From assembly GCA_944358945.1 (NCBI GenBank), contig CALVSH010000054.1:1-33897 (forward strand): a stretch of 33,897 bases of DNA, given 5' to 3'. The position numbers were made by a program, and so were the translations under genes. Below are positions 7,585 through 15,284 of this stretch, one piece after another. Every line of letters starts with the position of its first letter. Within the stretch, counting starts at the first letter, position 1. Origin of the DNA: an uncultured Bacilli bacterium (GTDB lineage: Bacteria; Bacillota_I; Bacilli_A; RF39; UBA660). The notes below the pieces were generated by a model that worked only from the letters and a program-made list of their open reading frames with translations, was not told where the DNA came from and did not search any database.

Positions 7585-9390
7585 CTATTCTGTTTCTGTA
7601 TCAGTACTTGGTGGTGTAGTTGATGATGAATCAGCTTCTTCACTATCATCACTTGGTGTCGTTGGTGTAGTCGGTGATGTTGTTTGTTGTTTAGGTTTTT
7701 GTGCAATGGTAACAGTAAGTGTTTGTCCACTGACAATTGGACTACCTGCTGCCCTAGACTGATCAATAACCTTTCCTTCTTCATAAGCTGTTGTTTCTTG
7801 ATATTCAACACTAATTGTTAATCCATATTTAGTACAGAAAGCTTGTGCGTCCGCTAAACTCCAACCAGATGCTGCCATATCAGGGAAAGTATCTACAATA
7901 TTTGGAATATACAATATAATAGAATCTCCTTCTTTTACTTCACTACCAGCAGCAAGTGATTGACCAATAATTTCTTGTTCATCATATTCTCTATCACTAG
8001 TATCTACATCACGCTTCTCAACACTAACATCTAATCCATATTGTGTCTCTAATATCGTTTGTACTTCGATATAGTTTTGACCAGTATAATCTTCAATCTC
8101 AAAAGTCTCTTCACCAATAGATTGATAAATAGTTATTTTAGTACCTTCTTTAACACTTCTACCCTTAGCTGGATCCGTACGAACAACTCTTCCTTTTTTC
8201 ACTTCACTAGAAGCTTCCTCTTTTATCTTAGTACGAACTTCTAATCCTGCATCTTGTAATTTTTTCTCACAACGATTAACAGTAAGTCCTTCACAATTCG
8301 GAACAGTAACTGGATCTGAAGAAGTAAGTGCCGGAATAATGAAGGCAACCGTTATAATACCTAGTACTAAGACACCAAAGATAATAGACAAAATAATGAT
8401 AATTTTCTTACGTTTCTTATCGTCTTTATCCTCAATCTTCTTCGCAATAGGTTCTCCATCTTCATCATCATCATTTTTTTCTAAATCTTCAATCTTTTTA
8501 AGATTCTTAGTATTATCGTTTTCATGTTCTGGATATTTATACTTATAAGGTTCTTCATTCATACGGTCATCATCTAACGCTGTAAGCAAATCTTCATGCA
8601 TACTTCTTGCATCTTCATAACGATTCTTAGGATTTTTAGCAGTAGCCTTTAAAATAATATTTTCAATACTCTGTGGAATTGCTGGATTATCTTCTCTAAC
8701 ACTGGGAAGTGGATCCCTCATATGCTTTAACGCTATTTCTACGGCATTATCTCCCTTGAAAGGTAAACTACCAGTCAAAAGTTCATAGAAAATAATTCCC
8801 ATTGAATAAATATCACTTTTAATAGTAGAACCCTTTCCACTTGCTTGTTCTGGAGGTAAGTAATGAACAGAACCCATGACTGAATTCGTCTGAGTTAACT
8901 GTGTAGCATTAAGTGCCATTGCGATACCAAAATCCATGATTTTAATTTGACCATCATCTTTAATCATGACATTCTGCGGTTTCAAATCTCTATGAATAAT
9001 ATAAGAATCATGTGCATGTGCCATACCATCAGTAAGTTGCAACATAATGTCAATAGCTTCACTCAAAGTAAGACTTCCACGTTTTTTCAATAACTGCTTT
9101 AAAGTTTTACCTTCTACATACTCCATAACAATATAATAAATACCATCATCTTCACCAACATCATACATCTCAACAATATTAGGATGTGCAAGACTAGATG
9201 CCGATAATGCTTCACGCTGAAAACGTCTAACAAATTTTTCATCACTAGACAAATCTCCACGTAAAATCTTTATAGCCACATTACGATCCAATATAGAATC
9301 ATAACCAAGATAAACTGTAGCCATACCACCTTCACCAATAGAACGAATAATCTCATAACGATCATTTATCTTTTGCCCCTTTGTAATCAT
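7585..9390 (-). CDS. prkC: PASTA-domain Ser/Thr protein kinase PrkC
   Basis: A 601-aa membrane kinase. Residues 12-270 are a complete Hanks-type kinase: glycine loop GEGGMATVYLG, Lys41 in VAIK, catalytic Asp135 in HRDLKPQN, then DFG and PPEQA in place of APE. An acidic juxtamembrane stretch (about 280-330) leads to a membrane segment (about 333-354) and three outer PASTA repeats, then a Ser/Thr/Pro-rich tail. PASTA repeats bind muropeptides or lipid II, so the kinase senses wall state. In B. subtilis PrkC also triggers spore germination, which matters next to the CotE gene in this window. It shares one base with the prpC stop (TAATG), so translation is coupled to its own phosphatase. Three PASTA repeats is the usual number. 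Confidence 0.98.
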   Translation of the reverse strand: MITKGQKINDRYEIIRSIGEGGMATVYLGYDSILDRNVAIKILRGDLSSDEKFVRRFQREALSASSLAHPNIVEMYDVGEDDGIYYIVMEYVEGKTLKQLLKKRGSLTLSEAIDIMLQLTDGMAHAHDSYIIHRDLKPQNVMIKDDGQIKIMDFGIAMALNATQLTQTNSVMGSVHYLPPEQASGKGSTIKSDIYSMGIIFYELLTGSLPFKGDNAVEIALKHMRDPLPSVREDNPAIPQSIENIILKATAKNPKNRYEDARSMHEDLLTALDDDRMNEEPYKYKYPEHENDNTKNLKKIEDLEKNDDDEDGEPIAKKIEDKDDKKRKKIIIILSIIFGVLVLGIITVAFIIPALTSSDPVTVPNCEGLTVNRCEKKLQDAGLEVRTKIKEEASSEVKKGRVVRTDPAKGRSVKEGTKITIYQSIGEETFEIEDYTGQNYIEVQTILETQYGLDVSVEKRDVDTSDREYDEQEIIGQSLAAGSEVKEGDSIILYIPNIVDTFPDMAASGWSLADAQAFCTKYGLTISVEYQETTAYEEGKVIDQSRAAGSPIVSGQTLTVTIAQKPKQQTTSPTTPTTPSDDSEEADSSSTTPPSTDTETE

Positions 9391-10133
9391 TACCTGTCAC
9401 CTTCCTCACTGCGGATTAAATAAGCCACTGAAATATTATCAGTACCCCCTCTATTATTCGCTTTCTGTATTAGTCGAATGACTTTATCTTCTACATCAAG
9501 ATCACTAAGTAACACTTTTTCTATCTGATCTTTATCTAACATATTCGTAAGTCCATCACTAGAAAGTAAAATCTCCGTAATATCCATATCACAATCAAAA
9601 ATATCAACCTCAACAGTAGTAGCCGCACCTAGTGCCTTCATCAACACATTTTTCTTTGGATGAACACTAGCTTCTTCTTTAGTAAGCTCTCCTGCACTAA
9701 CCAACAAATTAACTAATGTATGATCATAAGTCACCTTATGAAGCTTATCGTCTTTCATAACAAACCCACTGGAGTCACCTACGTTTCCAAATAATAAGTA
9801 ATCCTTCGTAAGTATCGCAAGTACTAAGGTAGTACCCATTCCTTTACTCTCTGGATGTGTCTTCTCGTGTTGAAAAATTAAAGTATTAATCTCACTAAAA
9901 GAATCTCGTATCCAATTAACCGCATCTACTTTACTCATATTTAAAAACGACTCTTTAAAATACTTACCTAAATAACCAATCGCAATAGAACTAGCCACTT
10001 CTCCAGCAGAATGACCTCCCATACCATCTGCAATTGCCATTAAATAATCATCATTCTGATTTTTAACAATAATAACACTGTCTTCGTTATGACTACGTAC
10101 TTTTCCAGCATCCGTTAAATAAAAAGATTTCAT
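9390..10133 (-). CDS. prpC: PP2C-type Ser/Thr protein phosphatase PrpC
   Basis: A 247-aa metal-dependent phosphatase that reverses PrkC phosphorylation. PP2C motifs are all present: TDAGKVRSHNEDS at the N-terminus, DGMGGHSAGEVAS, SKGMGTTLV, FGNVGDSSG, LLSSDGLTNML, and GGTDNISV near the end, giving the aspartates for two or three Mn/Mg ions. Length matches B. subtilis PrpC (254 aa). It overlaps the rlmN stop by four bases and the prkC start by one, so the rlmN-prpC-prkC genes form a coupled operon. It is cytoplasmic, with no signal or membrane segment. Confidence 0.97.
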   Translation of the reverse strand: MKSFYLTDAGKVRSHNEDSVIIVKNQNDDYLMAIADGMGGHSAGEVASSIAIGYLGKYFKESFLNMSKVDAVNWIRDSFSEINTLIFQHEKTHPESKGMGTTLVLAILTKDYLLFGNVGDSSGFVMKDDKLHKVTYDHTLVNLLVSAGELTKEEASVHPKKNVLMKALGAATTVEVDIFDCDMDITEILLSSDGLTNMLDKDQIEKVLLSDLDVEDKVIRLIQKANNRGGTDNISVAYLIRSEEGDR

Positions 10134-11149
10134 AACTCCTCCTTCTTACTTCTAAGTTGTCCACAAGCAGCACTTATCTTGCTACCAAATTCCCTCCTGA
10201 TTGTTACACCAAGTTTATTCTCTTTAAGTATATCATAAAACTTCATAATTTGAACAGTACTACTTCTTTTAAATTCTAAATTATTTGTCTCGTTATAAGG
10301 AATTAAATTCACATAACAGTTTAAATGACCAACCAATTGAACTAAAGCCTTTGCACATTCTTCGGTATCATTAACACCAGCAAGCATAATATACTCAAAG
10401 GTAATACGTCGGTTTGTCCTTTTTAAATAGACTTCAAGTGCCGCAATTAACTCCTTCAAAGGATATGCTTTATTAATAGGCATAATTTGATTTCTTAATT
10501 CATCAGTAGGCGCATGTAAACTAATTGCTAAATTAATCTGTAAAGGGAAAAGACTAAATTCCAAAATTTTAGGAACAATTCCACAAGTAGAAACCGTAAT
10601 ATGACGAGCACCTATAGCCAAGCCTTTTGGATGATTAATAATAGTCAAAAATTTAAGTAAGTTATCAAAATTATCAAAAGGTTCACCAATCCCCATTACC
10701 ACAACATGACTAATTCTTTCACCTAAATCCTCTTCAATCATTAAAAGTTGCGTAACCATCTCATAAGTCTCTAAATTACGTACTCTCTTTCTTCTACCAG
10801 ATTCACAAAACTTACACCCCATATTGCAACCAACTTGACTAGAAACACAAACACTATTTCCGTAATCATGCTTCATCAAAACAGCTTCAATATGTTCCCC
10901 ATCAATTAGCTCAAATAAATATTTACAAACATCTTTATCTCTTTCAACTGTAACAAGCTTTAATTTAGAAAAAGAATAATCACCCGCCAATTGTTCTAAA
11001 ATATCTTTTTTTATATTGGTAATTTCCGAAATAGAAGAAATTCTCTTTTCATAAAGCCATGAAAATAACTGGTCCGCATGAAACTTACGAGAACCATGAG
11101 ACACAAAATATTCTTCCATCTCATCTCTTGTTAAATTATATATATTCAT
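10130..11149 (-). CDS. rlmN: Dual-specificity 23S rRNA/tRNA adenine-C2 methyltransferase RlmN
   Basis: A 339-aa radical-SAM enzyme that methylates A2503 of 23S rRNA and A37 of some tRNAs. The radical-SAM cluster motif is CNMGCKFC. Other family motifs are VVVMGIGEPFDNFDN, the SAM-binding ITVSTCGIVP, and INLAISLHAPTDELR. The C-terminal catalytic Cys is in SAACGQL. The N-terminal domain (FHADQLFSWLYEKR) is intact. I place the start at 11149: the GGAG site is seven bases before it, but only four before the ATG at 11152, so both remain possible. In B. subtilis rsmB precedes rlmN; here it is absent and an accessory pair sits upstream. A TATAAT hexamer lies close upstream. Confidence 0.97.
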   Translation of the reverse strand: MNIYNLTRDEMEEYFVSHGSRKFHADQLFSWLYEKRISSISEITNIKKDILEQLAGDYSFSKLKLVTVERDKDVCKYLFELIDGEHIEAVLMKHDYGNSVCVSSQVGCNMGCKFCESGRRKRVRNLETYEMVTQLLMIEEDLGERISHVVVMGIGEPFDNFDNLLKFLTIINHPKGLAIGARHITVSTCGIVPKILEFSLFPLQINLAISLHAPTDELRNQIMPINKAYPLKELIAALEVYLKRTNRRITFEYIMLAGVNDTEECAKALVQLVGHLNCYVNLIPYNETNNLEFKRSSTVQIMKFYDILKENKLGVTIRREFGSKISAACGQLRSKKEEL

Positions 11150-11169
11150 CATACCACTCCAATATCTAT

Positions 11170-11175
11170 ATTATA
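11170..11175 (-). promoter_or_regulatory. Possible -10 box for the rlmN operon
   Basis: A perfect TATAAT on the minus strand about 20 bases before the rlmN start, downstream of the terminator at 11254-11276. No convincing -35 is seen at 16-18 bases (a TTGATG is 20 bases away), and the leader would be very short. Confidence 0.35.
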
Positions 11176-11253
11176 CAACAAATCATAAGAAAAAACATCA
11201 AATAATAACCACGTTAATTTTAACTTGTAAACTTCATTCTACTATAATAAATC

Positions 11254-11276
11254 AAAAAAATCCGTTACAAAACGGA
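11254..11276 (-). terminator. Intrinsic terminator of the 191-aa gene
   Basis: Minus strand: TCCGTT, loop TTGT, AACGGA, then seven T. It is a perfect 6-bp stem with a good T tract, 40 bases after the stop at 11317. It isolates the accessory pair from the rlmN operon. Confidence 0.85.
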
Positions 11277-11316
11277 CATTACTAAAAATTTATGTATTTA
11301 ATTCTTAAAACTAAAG

Positions 11317-11892
11317 TTATTTTGTTTTAGTAATTTTTTTGACATCTTCAACTATATCATTAAAATTTAAATCAGACAATTGACACAACTCTTGAAAAAC
11401 TTCCGTGTTTTTCCGAGCCTCCTCCAACTGTTGAGATTGTTTCATAATAAATGCTTGTTGACTATTATAATCAAACATTTCTGTAGATTTCAACCAATCA
11501 ATATCTTTCCTTATTTCTTCTAAAGTTTGTGTTTTTACTAAGTGAAATTGTAATCCTGAAATATAATTTTGAATAATTTGTATTTTATCATCTAAACCAA
11601 TATTTTCATCATAATTGAATTTATCCTCATTTGATGAACCTGTTTTTATTTGATTAATACTACGAACTAATTGAAACACACTATTACTTCTGTATGCTTT
11701 TCCAATGGGAACATTACCTTTCAAATAATCAAGTAATTCTGGTAAAGATTGATTATCTTTTATGATATGATATAAAACCGGATATTTCTTAACAATTGCC
11801 ACAATATGAACATCTAAAGGACTTCCATAACGTCCATTTCCTCCACTTTCTTTAGAATCATACTCTATCATCACAATTTGCTTTAATCTCAT
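11317..11892 (-). CDS. Unknown 191-aa protein in an accessory pair
   Basis: A soluble-looking protein with no family I recognise. It opens with a Gly-rich stretch (KESGGNGRYGSPLDVHIV), followed by mixed helix/strand sequence and a long helical C-terminal third rich in Gln/Glu/Lys (about 120-190). There is no signal peptide or membrane segment. The annotated start at 11892 has no good ribosome site; it overlaps the end of the frameshifted gene upstream by 35 bases, so translation probably depended on coupling to that gene. An inner ATG at 11871 is also possible. With the frameshifted gene it forms a unit with its own promoter and terminator, in the place where rsmB sits in B. subtilis. This looks like an inserted accessory cassette (inference). 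Confidence 0.6.
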   Translation of the reverse strand: MRLKQIVMIEYDSKESGGNGRYGSPLDVHIVAIVKKYPVLYHIIKDNQSLPELLDYLKGNVPIGKAYRSNSVFQLVRSINQIKTGSSNEDKFNYDENIGLDDKIQIIQNYISGLQFHLVKTQTLEEIRKDIDWLKSTEMFDYNSQQAFIMKQSQQLEEARKNTEVFQELCQLSDLNFNDIVEDVKKITKTK

Positions 11893-12047
11893 TAAGTAAA
11901 ATTCTTTTTATAACACCGGAAGAACCACAGCTCTTCTTCTCAACTGTATCTAATATTGCATATTCTTTTTTCTAAAACTTCCTCTTTATTAGTTTCATTT
12001 ATTTCATAAGTATAAATACAATCATCATACAAGAAAGAATATTTCAC
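11858..12047 (-). pseudogene. Small gene broken by a one-base frameshift (about 62 codons)
   Basis: A GTG at 12047 sits five bases after a strong GGGAGAGGTGG site. It opens 35 codons (KYSFLYDDCIYTYEINETN and so on) before a TGA. In a run of six A (plus-strand T 11966-11971), removing one base makes the frame continue as EYAILDTVEKKSC through SSGVIKRILLNEIK, ending at 11858 inside the next gene. The second half has no start codon of its own. The strong ribosome site, the promoter and the open second frame support a real small gene with an indel, which may be natural decay or an assembly error in the homopolymer. I do not recognise the protein. Confidence 0.5.
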
Positions 12048-12072
12048 ATAAACCACCTCTCCCTTAACAAAC

Positions 12073-12081
12073 ATTATACCA
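12073..12081 (-). promoter_or_regulatory. Extended -10 promoter of the accessory pair
   Basis: Minus strand TGGTATAAT, a perfect -10 with the TG extension. Transcription would start near 12066 and reach the GGGAGAGGTGG ribosome site at once. There is no good -35. The rest of the gap 12082-12189 shows no gene or clear hairpin. Confidence 0.55.
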
Positions 12082-12189
12082 TAAAACGATTATAACATCT
12101 TGTTTAATTATCGAAAAAGACAATAAACTTTAAGTGATAATATACAAAATTCTTTCAAAATACTTATAAACTATTTCTATTTACATTTT

Positions 12190-12912
12190 CTATGAAACAT
12201 CTTGAATCTCTGCTACTTCACCAAAATCAGAATAAGATAAGGTAAGTTGCACTTGACCTGTTGCTAAACCTTTATATTTAGCATAACTACTAATATCATA
12301 ACTAACGCCAACAACGTCTCTATCTTCATTCATCTGAATAACAATAGTATTGACTGGATCATCTAAATCAACTTCTACACCTTCTAATAAATCAATTAAA
12401 GTAGTAGTAGAAATAGAGAAATTAACCGTACTTTCTCCACTAGCAAGTTCTGTTTTAGAAATATAAGTAGCATGATCAACCAAGTTTTTCATAATTTCAA
12501 CATCGACAAAGTCACTAAATGGATAAGGGACATCACATTTAATCCATAACCCTGCTTGTTCTTTCATATATAAATCATTATCTTGATAGTAATTGACAAC
12601 ACCATCTGTAAATAAAGCCTTCTTTTCATAATGACTTCCCGTATAAGTACTAGTAACACCATCAACTACAAACTGATAATTAAAATTATAATTACCGTTA
12701 GAGATAGCTGAAAAATTAGCCGAATAAGAATCCAACTGTAAATCCGTACTTCCAAGAACAGGACCACTTCCACTAACTCTAGCAAGAATAATCAAAGCTA
12801 GAAAGAAAACAAAATAAATTCCAAAAAAGATAACAGCTTTCCCTCTAGGAGTGTGAACAAACTCTGAAAAATCTTTCATTGTAAACTTATGTTTATTATT
12901 GTTTTCTTCCAT
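12190..12912 (-). CDS. Single-pass membrane protein of unknown function, downstream of fmt
   Basis: A 240-aa protein. A short polar cytoplasmic part (about 1-25) is followed by a membrane segment (AVIFFGIYFVFFLALIILA, about 28-48), then an outer domain of some 190 aa rich in Ser, Tyr, Asp and Val with a beta-like pattern (FSISTTTLIDLLEG, VQLTLSYSDFGE). It resembles lipoprotein-type beta domains in general shape, but I cannot name a family. The ATG at 12912 is chosen because GGGAAGG lies six bases before it; an upstream in-frame TTG lies within this spacing and is unlikely. It overlaps the end of fmt by 17 bases and is the last gene of the priA operon. No clear terminator follows. Confidence 0.75.
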   Translation of the reverse strand: MEENNNKHKFTMKDFSEFVHTPRGKAVIFFGIYFVFFLALIILARVSGSGPVLGSTDLQLDSYSANFSAISNGNYNFNYQFVVDGVTSTYTGSHYEKKALFTDGVVNYYQDNDLYMKEQAGLWIKCDVPYPFSDFVDVEIMKNLVDHATYISKTELASGESTVNFSISTTTLIDLLEGVEVDLDDPVNTIVIQMNEDRDVVGVSYDISSYAKYKGLATGQVQLTLSYSDFGEVAEIQDVS

Positions 12913-13843
12913 AAGCAACCTTCCCTATATAATCATTCTTATTGATTCCATTAACAAAGCTACTTGCTAACATTCTTCTTTTACCAAATGGCTTAATATC
13001 TAATAACACAAGTTCATAATCACTTGTCGCAATACCAATTCCATCTTTATAAATATGTAACACTTCGCCCGGTTTCTTATCACTAGTATCAATTTTTTCA
13101 ATTCTTGCAAAATAAACTTTAAATTCCTTTTCACCAATGACACAAGAACTACCAGGAAAAGGACATAATCCACGAATCTGATTATATAATTCTAAACTAC
13201 TTTTTGAAAAATCTAAATACTCTTCTTCTCTTTTAATATTATAGGCATACGTAACTTCACTAGTATCTTGTTTTATTCTTTGATTAGTACCATCTAATAT
13301 AGAAGGTAAAGTAGAAAGCAACAACTCTTTTCCTACAATACGTAACTTATCATGTAAACTTTCCATAGTATCTTCTTTATCGATAACAACTTCTCTTTGA
13401 GAAATAATATCACCACTATCCATAGCTTCATCCATATACATAATGGTAATACCTGTCTTATCATACCCATCGATAATAGCATGATGAATAGGTGCTCCTC
13501 CACGAAGTTTTGGAAGTAAGGATGCATGAACATTAATACATCCATATTTTGGATAATTTAAAATCTCTTTAGGAATAATTTGCCCATAAGCACAAGTAAT
13601 AATAATATCCGGTTCCAAGGCTAATATATCTTCATAATCTGTTCTAATCTTCTCTGGTTGAAATACCAAAATATCATGCTTTAACGCCAATTCTTTAATA
13701 GGAGAATATACAACTTCTTGACGTCTACCAACCTTACGATCTGGTTGACTAACAACTCCTACAACATGATAATTTTCAATTAACCCTTCTAATACAGGAA
13801 CACTAAAATCTGGAGTTCCCATAAATACAACTTTAATATCCAC
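12896..13843 (-). CDS. fmt: Methionyl-tRNA formyltransferase
   Basis: A 315-aa enzyme that formylates initiator Met-tRNA using 10-formyltetrahydrofolate. Family motifs: VFMGTPDFSVPVL at the start, QPDRKVGR, INVHASLLPKLRGGAPIHHAI with the catalytic Asn and His and the SLLPKLRGGAP signature, and MDSGDI. A C-terminal OB-fold ends in GKRRMLASSFVNG. The start is a GTG at 13843, eight bases after AGAGGTGG. A longer reading from 13855 would begin inside that ribosome site and adds residues not found in the family. The deformylase gene def, which normally precedes fmt in Bacilli, is not beside it. Confidence 0.97.
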   Translation of the reverse strand: MDIKVVFMGTPDFSVPVLEGLIENYHVVGVVSQPDRKVGRRQEVVYSPIKELALKHDILVFQPEKIRTDYEDILALEPDIIITCAYGQIIPKEILNYPKYGCINVHASLLPKLRGGAPIHHAIIDGYDKTGITIMYMDEAMDSGDIISQREVVIDKEDTMESLHDKLRIVGKELLLSTLPSILDGTNQRIKQDTSEVTYAYNIKREEEYLDFSKSSLELYNQIRGLCPFPGSSCVIGEKEFKVYFARIEKIDTSDKKPGEVLHIYKDGIGIATSDYELVLLDIKPFGKRRMLASSFVNGINKNDYIGKVAYGRKQ

Positions 13844-13857
13844 GACAAACACCACCT

Positions 13858-14994
13858 CTATTGATATAACATAATAATACTAACTACTACCCCTAATAAA
13901 ATAAAGACAGAGCCTAGTAACACTAAAAAAGATACTTTTCCATCCTCAGGACTAACTTCAGGACGAACTGTAGGTAAAATAACTTCTACTTTTTCTACCT
14001 CTTTTTCTACTACATAATCGGCATAAGGAATTTGTACAAACTCTATCTCACTTGCAGGAATCATCTCTCTCCAAGATAAATTTTCAAATCTAGAATCCAA
14101 AATTTGACTAGCTAATTCACAAATATCAGTTTTAGAATCAGCTAGAATATCAGAAATACCCTGCATTTTATGCTTAGAAAAATAACTTCTCTTAACCAAC
14201 ATAATAGTAGGAATCACTTCATTTTTTCGTAGTAATTTCCATTCTTTATTACATAAATTTTCTATTTTTTCTATTTCATCTTCATTTAATTCTTTATCTT
14301 TTAATCTCTTCCTTAGTTGTTTAAAACACCCAAGATAATCTCCTTTTGCATAACAATTAATTTCTACCTTTTTACTAGTAGGTGGACATAAAAAATTAGA
14401 AAAATACATCGGACTATAAGTAGCATAATAACAAGCCATCATAAAATTATCTGTAAACGATACATAATCATGACGAAAATCAATATCTGTTAAAAAGGAA
14501 GAATACTTCTCTTGTAACTGTAAAAACTCAGGATAATAATTTAGATATTTCTGAGGAGCAAATCCTTCTTTTTTTATTGTATCCACATAACAACCAGAAA
14601 CACCATGATAAAAGTATCCCTCTACTATATATTTTTGATAGATATATTCCAATATCTCTTTGCGATATTCTTCTACTTTTCCTTTATATCCCAATTTTTT
14701 TGCACAAAATTTTACTAAAATCTTACAGACACCATCACTAATATCATGAAAATTATCTATCTTATGCCATAACAAATCTAAATGTCGTACATACTCTACA
14801 AGATAATCATCATCATGAATTAATAATTGATATTTAAACAAAGCATCAAAAAGTAAAAAGAAAGGTTGTTCTAGGCCAGAAAACTTTTCATAATTAATAG
14901 TATCCTTTTTCTTTTTATCATAATACCTTGGATTTTTAGCCACTTTAATCAATAACTCTTTTACTTCTTCCACCTCAAAAATAGAAGAAAACAT
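13858..14994 (-). CDS. Tail-anchored protein with a possible ADP-ribosyltransferase-like fold
   Basis: A 378-aa protein, cytoplasmic except for a C-terminal membrane segment (about 353-377, FLVLLGSVFILLGVVVSIIM). In the middle (about 140-310) the order of motifs recalls ART-like folds: YFYHGVSGCYVDTIKKEGF (a YHG strand plus I--EG), then HDYVSFTDNFMMACYYAT (the S/T-D-N---A--YA helix), then a late strand with Glu (IPASEIEFVQIPY). This matches the H-Y-E type layout of Tpt1/ART proteins by eye only. The N-terminal 130 residues are helical and unknown. AGGGGTGGTGAT precedes the ATG. It lies 14 bases before fmt and 15 after a small membrane protein, so it is an operon member. The membrane anchor is clear; the enzyme fold is a hypothesis. 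Confidence 0.7.
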   Translation of the reverse strand: MFSSIFEVEEVKELLIKVAKNPRYYDKKKKDTINYEKFSGLEQPFFLLFDALFKYQLLIHDDDYLVEYVRHLDLLWHKIDNFHDISDGVCKILVKFCAKKLGYKGKVEEYRKEILEYIYQKYIVEGYFYHGVSGCYVDTIKKEGFAPQKYLNYYPEFLQLQEKYSSFLTDIDFRHDYVSFTDNFMMACYYATYSPMYFSNFLCPPTSKKVEINCYAKGDYLGCFKQLRKRLKDKELNEDEIEKIENLCNKEWKLLRKNEVIPTIMLVKRSYFSKHKMQGISDILADSKTDICELASQILDSRFENLSWREMIPASEIEFVQIPYADYVVEKEVEKVEVILPTVRPEVSPEDGKVSFLVLLGSVFILLGVVVSIIMLYQ

Positions 14995-15009
14995 ATATCA
15001 CCACCCCTT

Positions 15010-15243
15010 TTATCTAGTACGGAACCACATTACAAAATAATATCCCGCGCCGACTACAATAATCAAAAATAAGATAATCAAGATAATACGAATAATTGGA
15101 CTATTAATATCCCAATAATCATCATACGTCTTTCTACTATGATCCATCAAATTTTGATACTCTAAACTATTTTTTTCATTAACACTACTTTGATTATTTT
15201 TCTCATCCAAATCATTCTTAGATGAAAAGAAATGTTTTCCCAT
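15010..15243 (-). CDS. Small tail-anchored membrane protein (77 aa)
   Basis: The first 50 residues are polar and rich in Asn, Asp, Lys and Ser. A C-terminal membrane helix follows (about 50-70, IIRIILIILFLIIVVGAGYY), ending in MWFRTR. This makes it a tail-anchored protein with the polar part in the cytoplasm. I choose the ATG at 15243 because AGAGGTGAT is four bases upstream; the longer reading from 15267 would run through that site. It follows priA by about 40 bases and precedes another tail-anchored protein by 15, suggesting that the two may work together. No family recognised. Confidence 0.7.
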   Translation of the reverse strand: MGKHFFSSKNDLDEKNNQSSVNEKNSLEYQNLMDHSRKTYDDYWDINSPIIRIILIILFLIIVVGAGYYFVMWFRTR

Positions 15244-15284
15244 GTGTATCACCTCTATCTTTAACATAAGAATAACATATTTTA

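Noticed and set aside
7548-7811. Open frames opposite and beside the prkC 3' end
   Set aside because: They come from the Ser/Thr/Pro-rich low-complexity codons of PrkC and have no ribosome sites or family features.
11966-11971. Programmed -1 frameshift at the run of six A
   Set aside because: The -1 frame hits a TAG within a few codons; the open frame is reached only by a +1 (or -2) shift, for which no known stimulating signal is seen.
13333-13545. Second minus-strand frame inside fmt
   Set aside because: It lies fully within conserved fmt sequence, with no ribosome site, and is a shadow frame.
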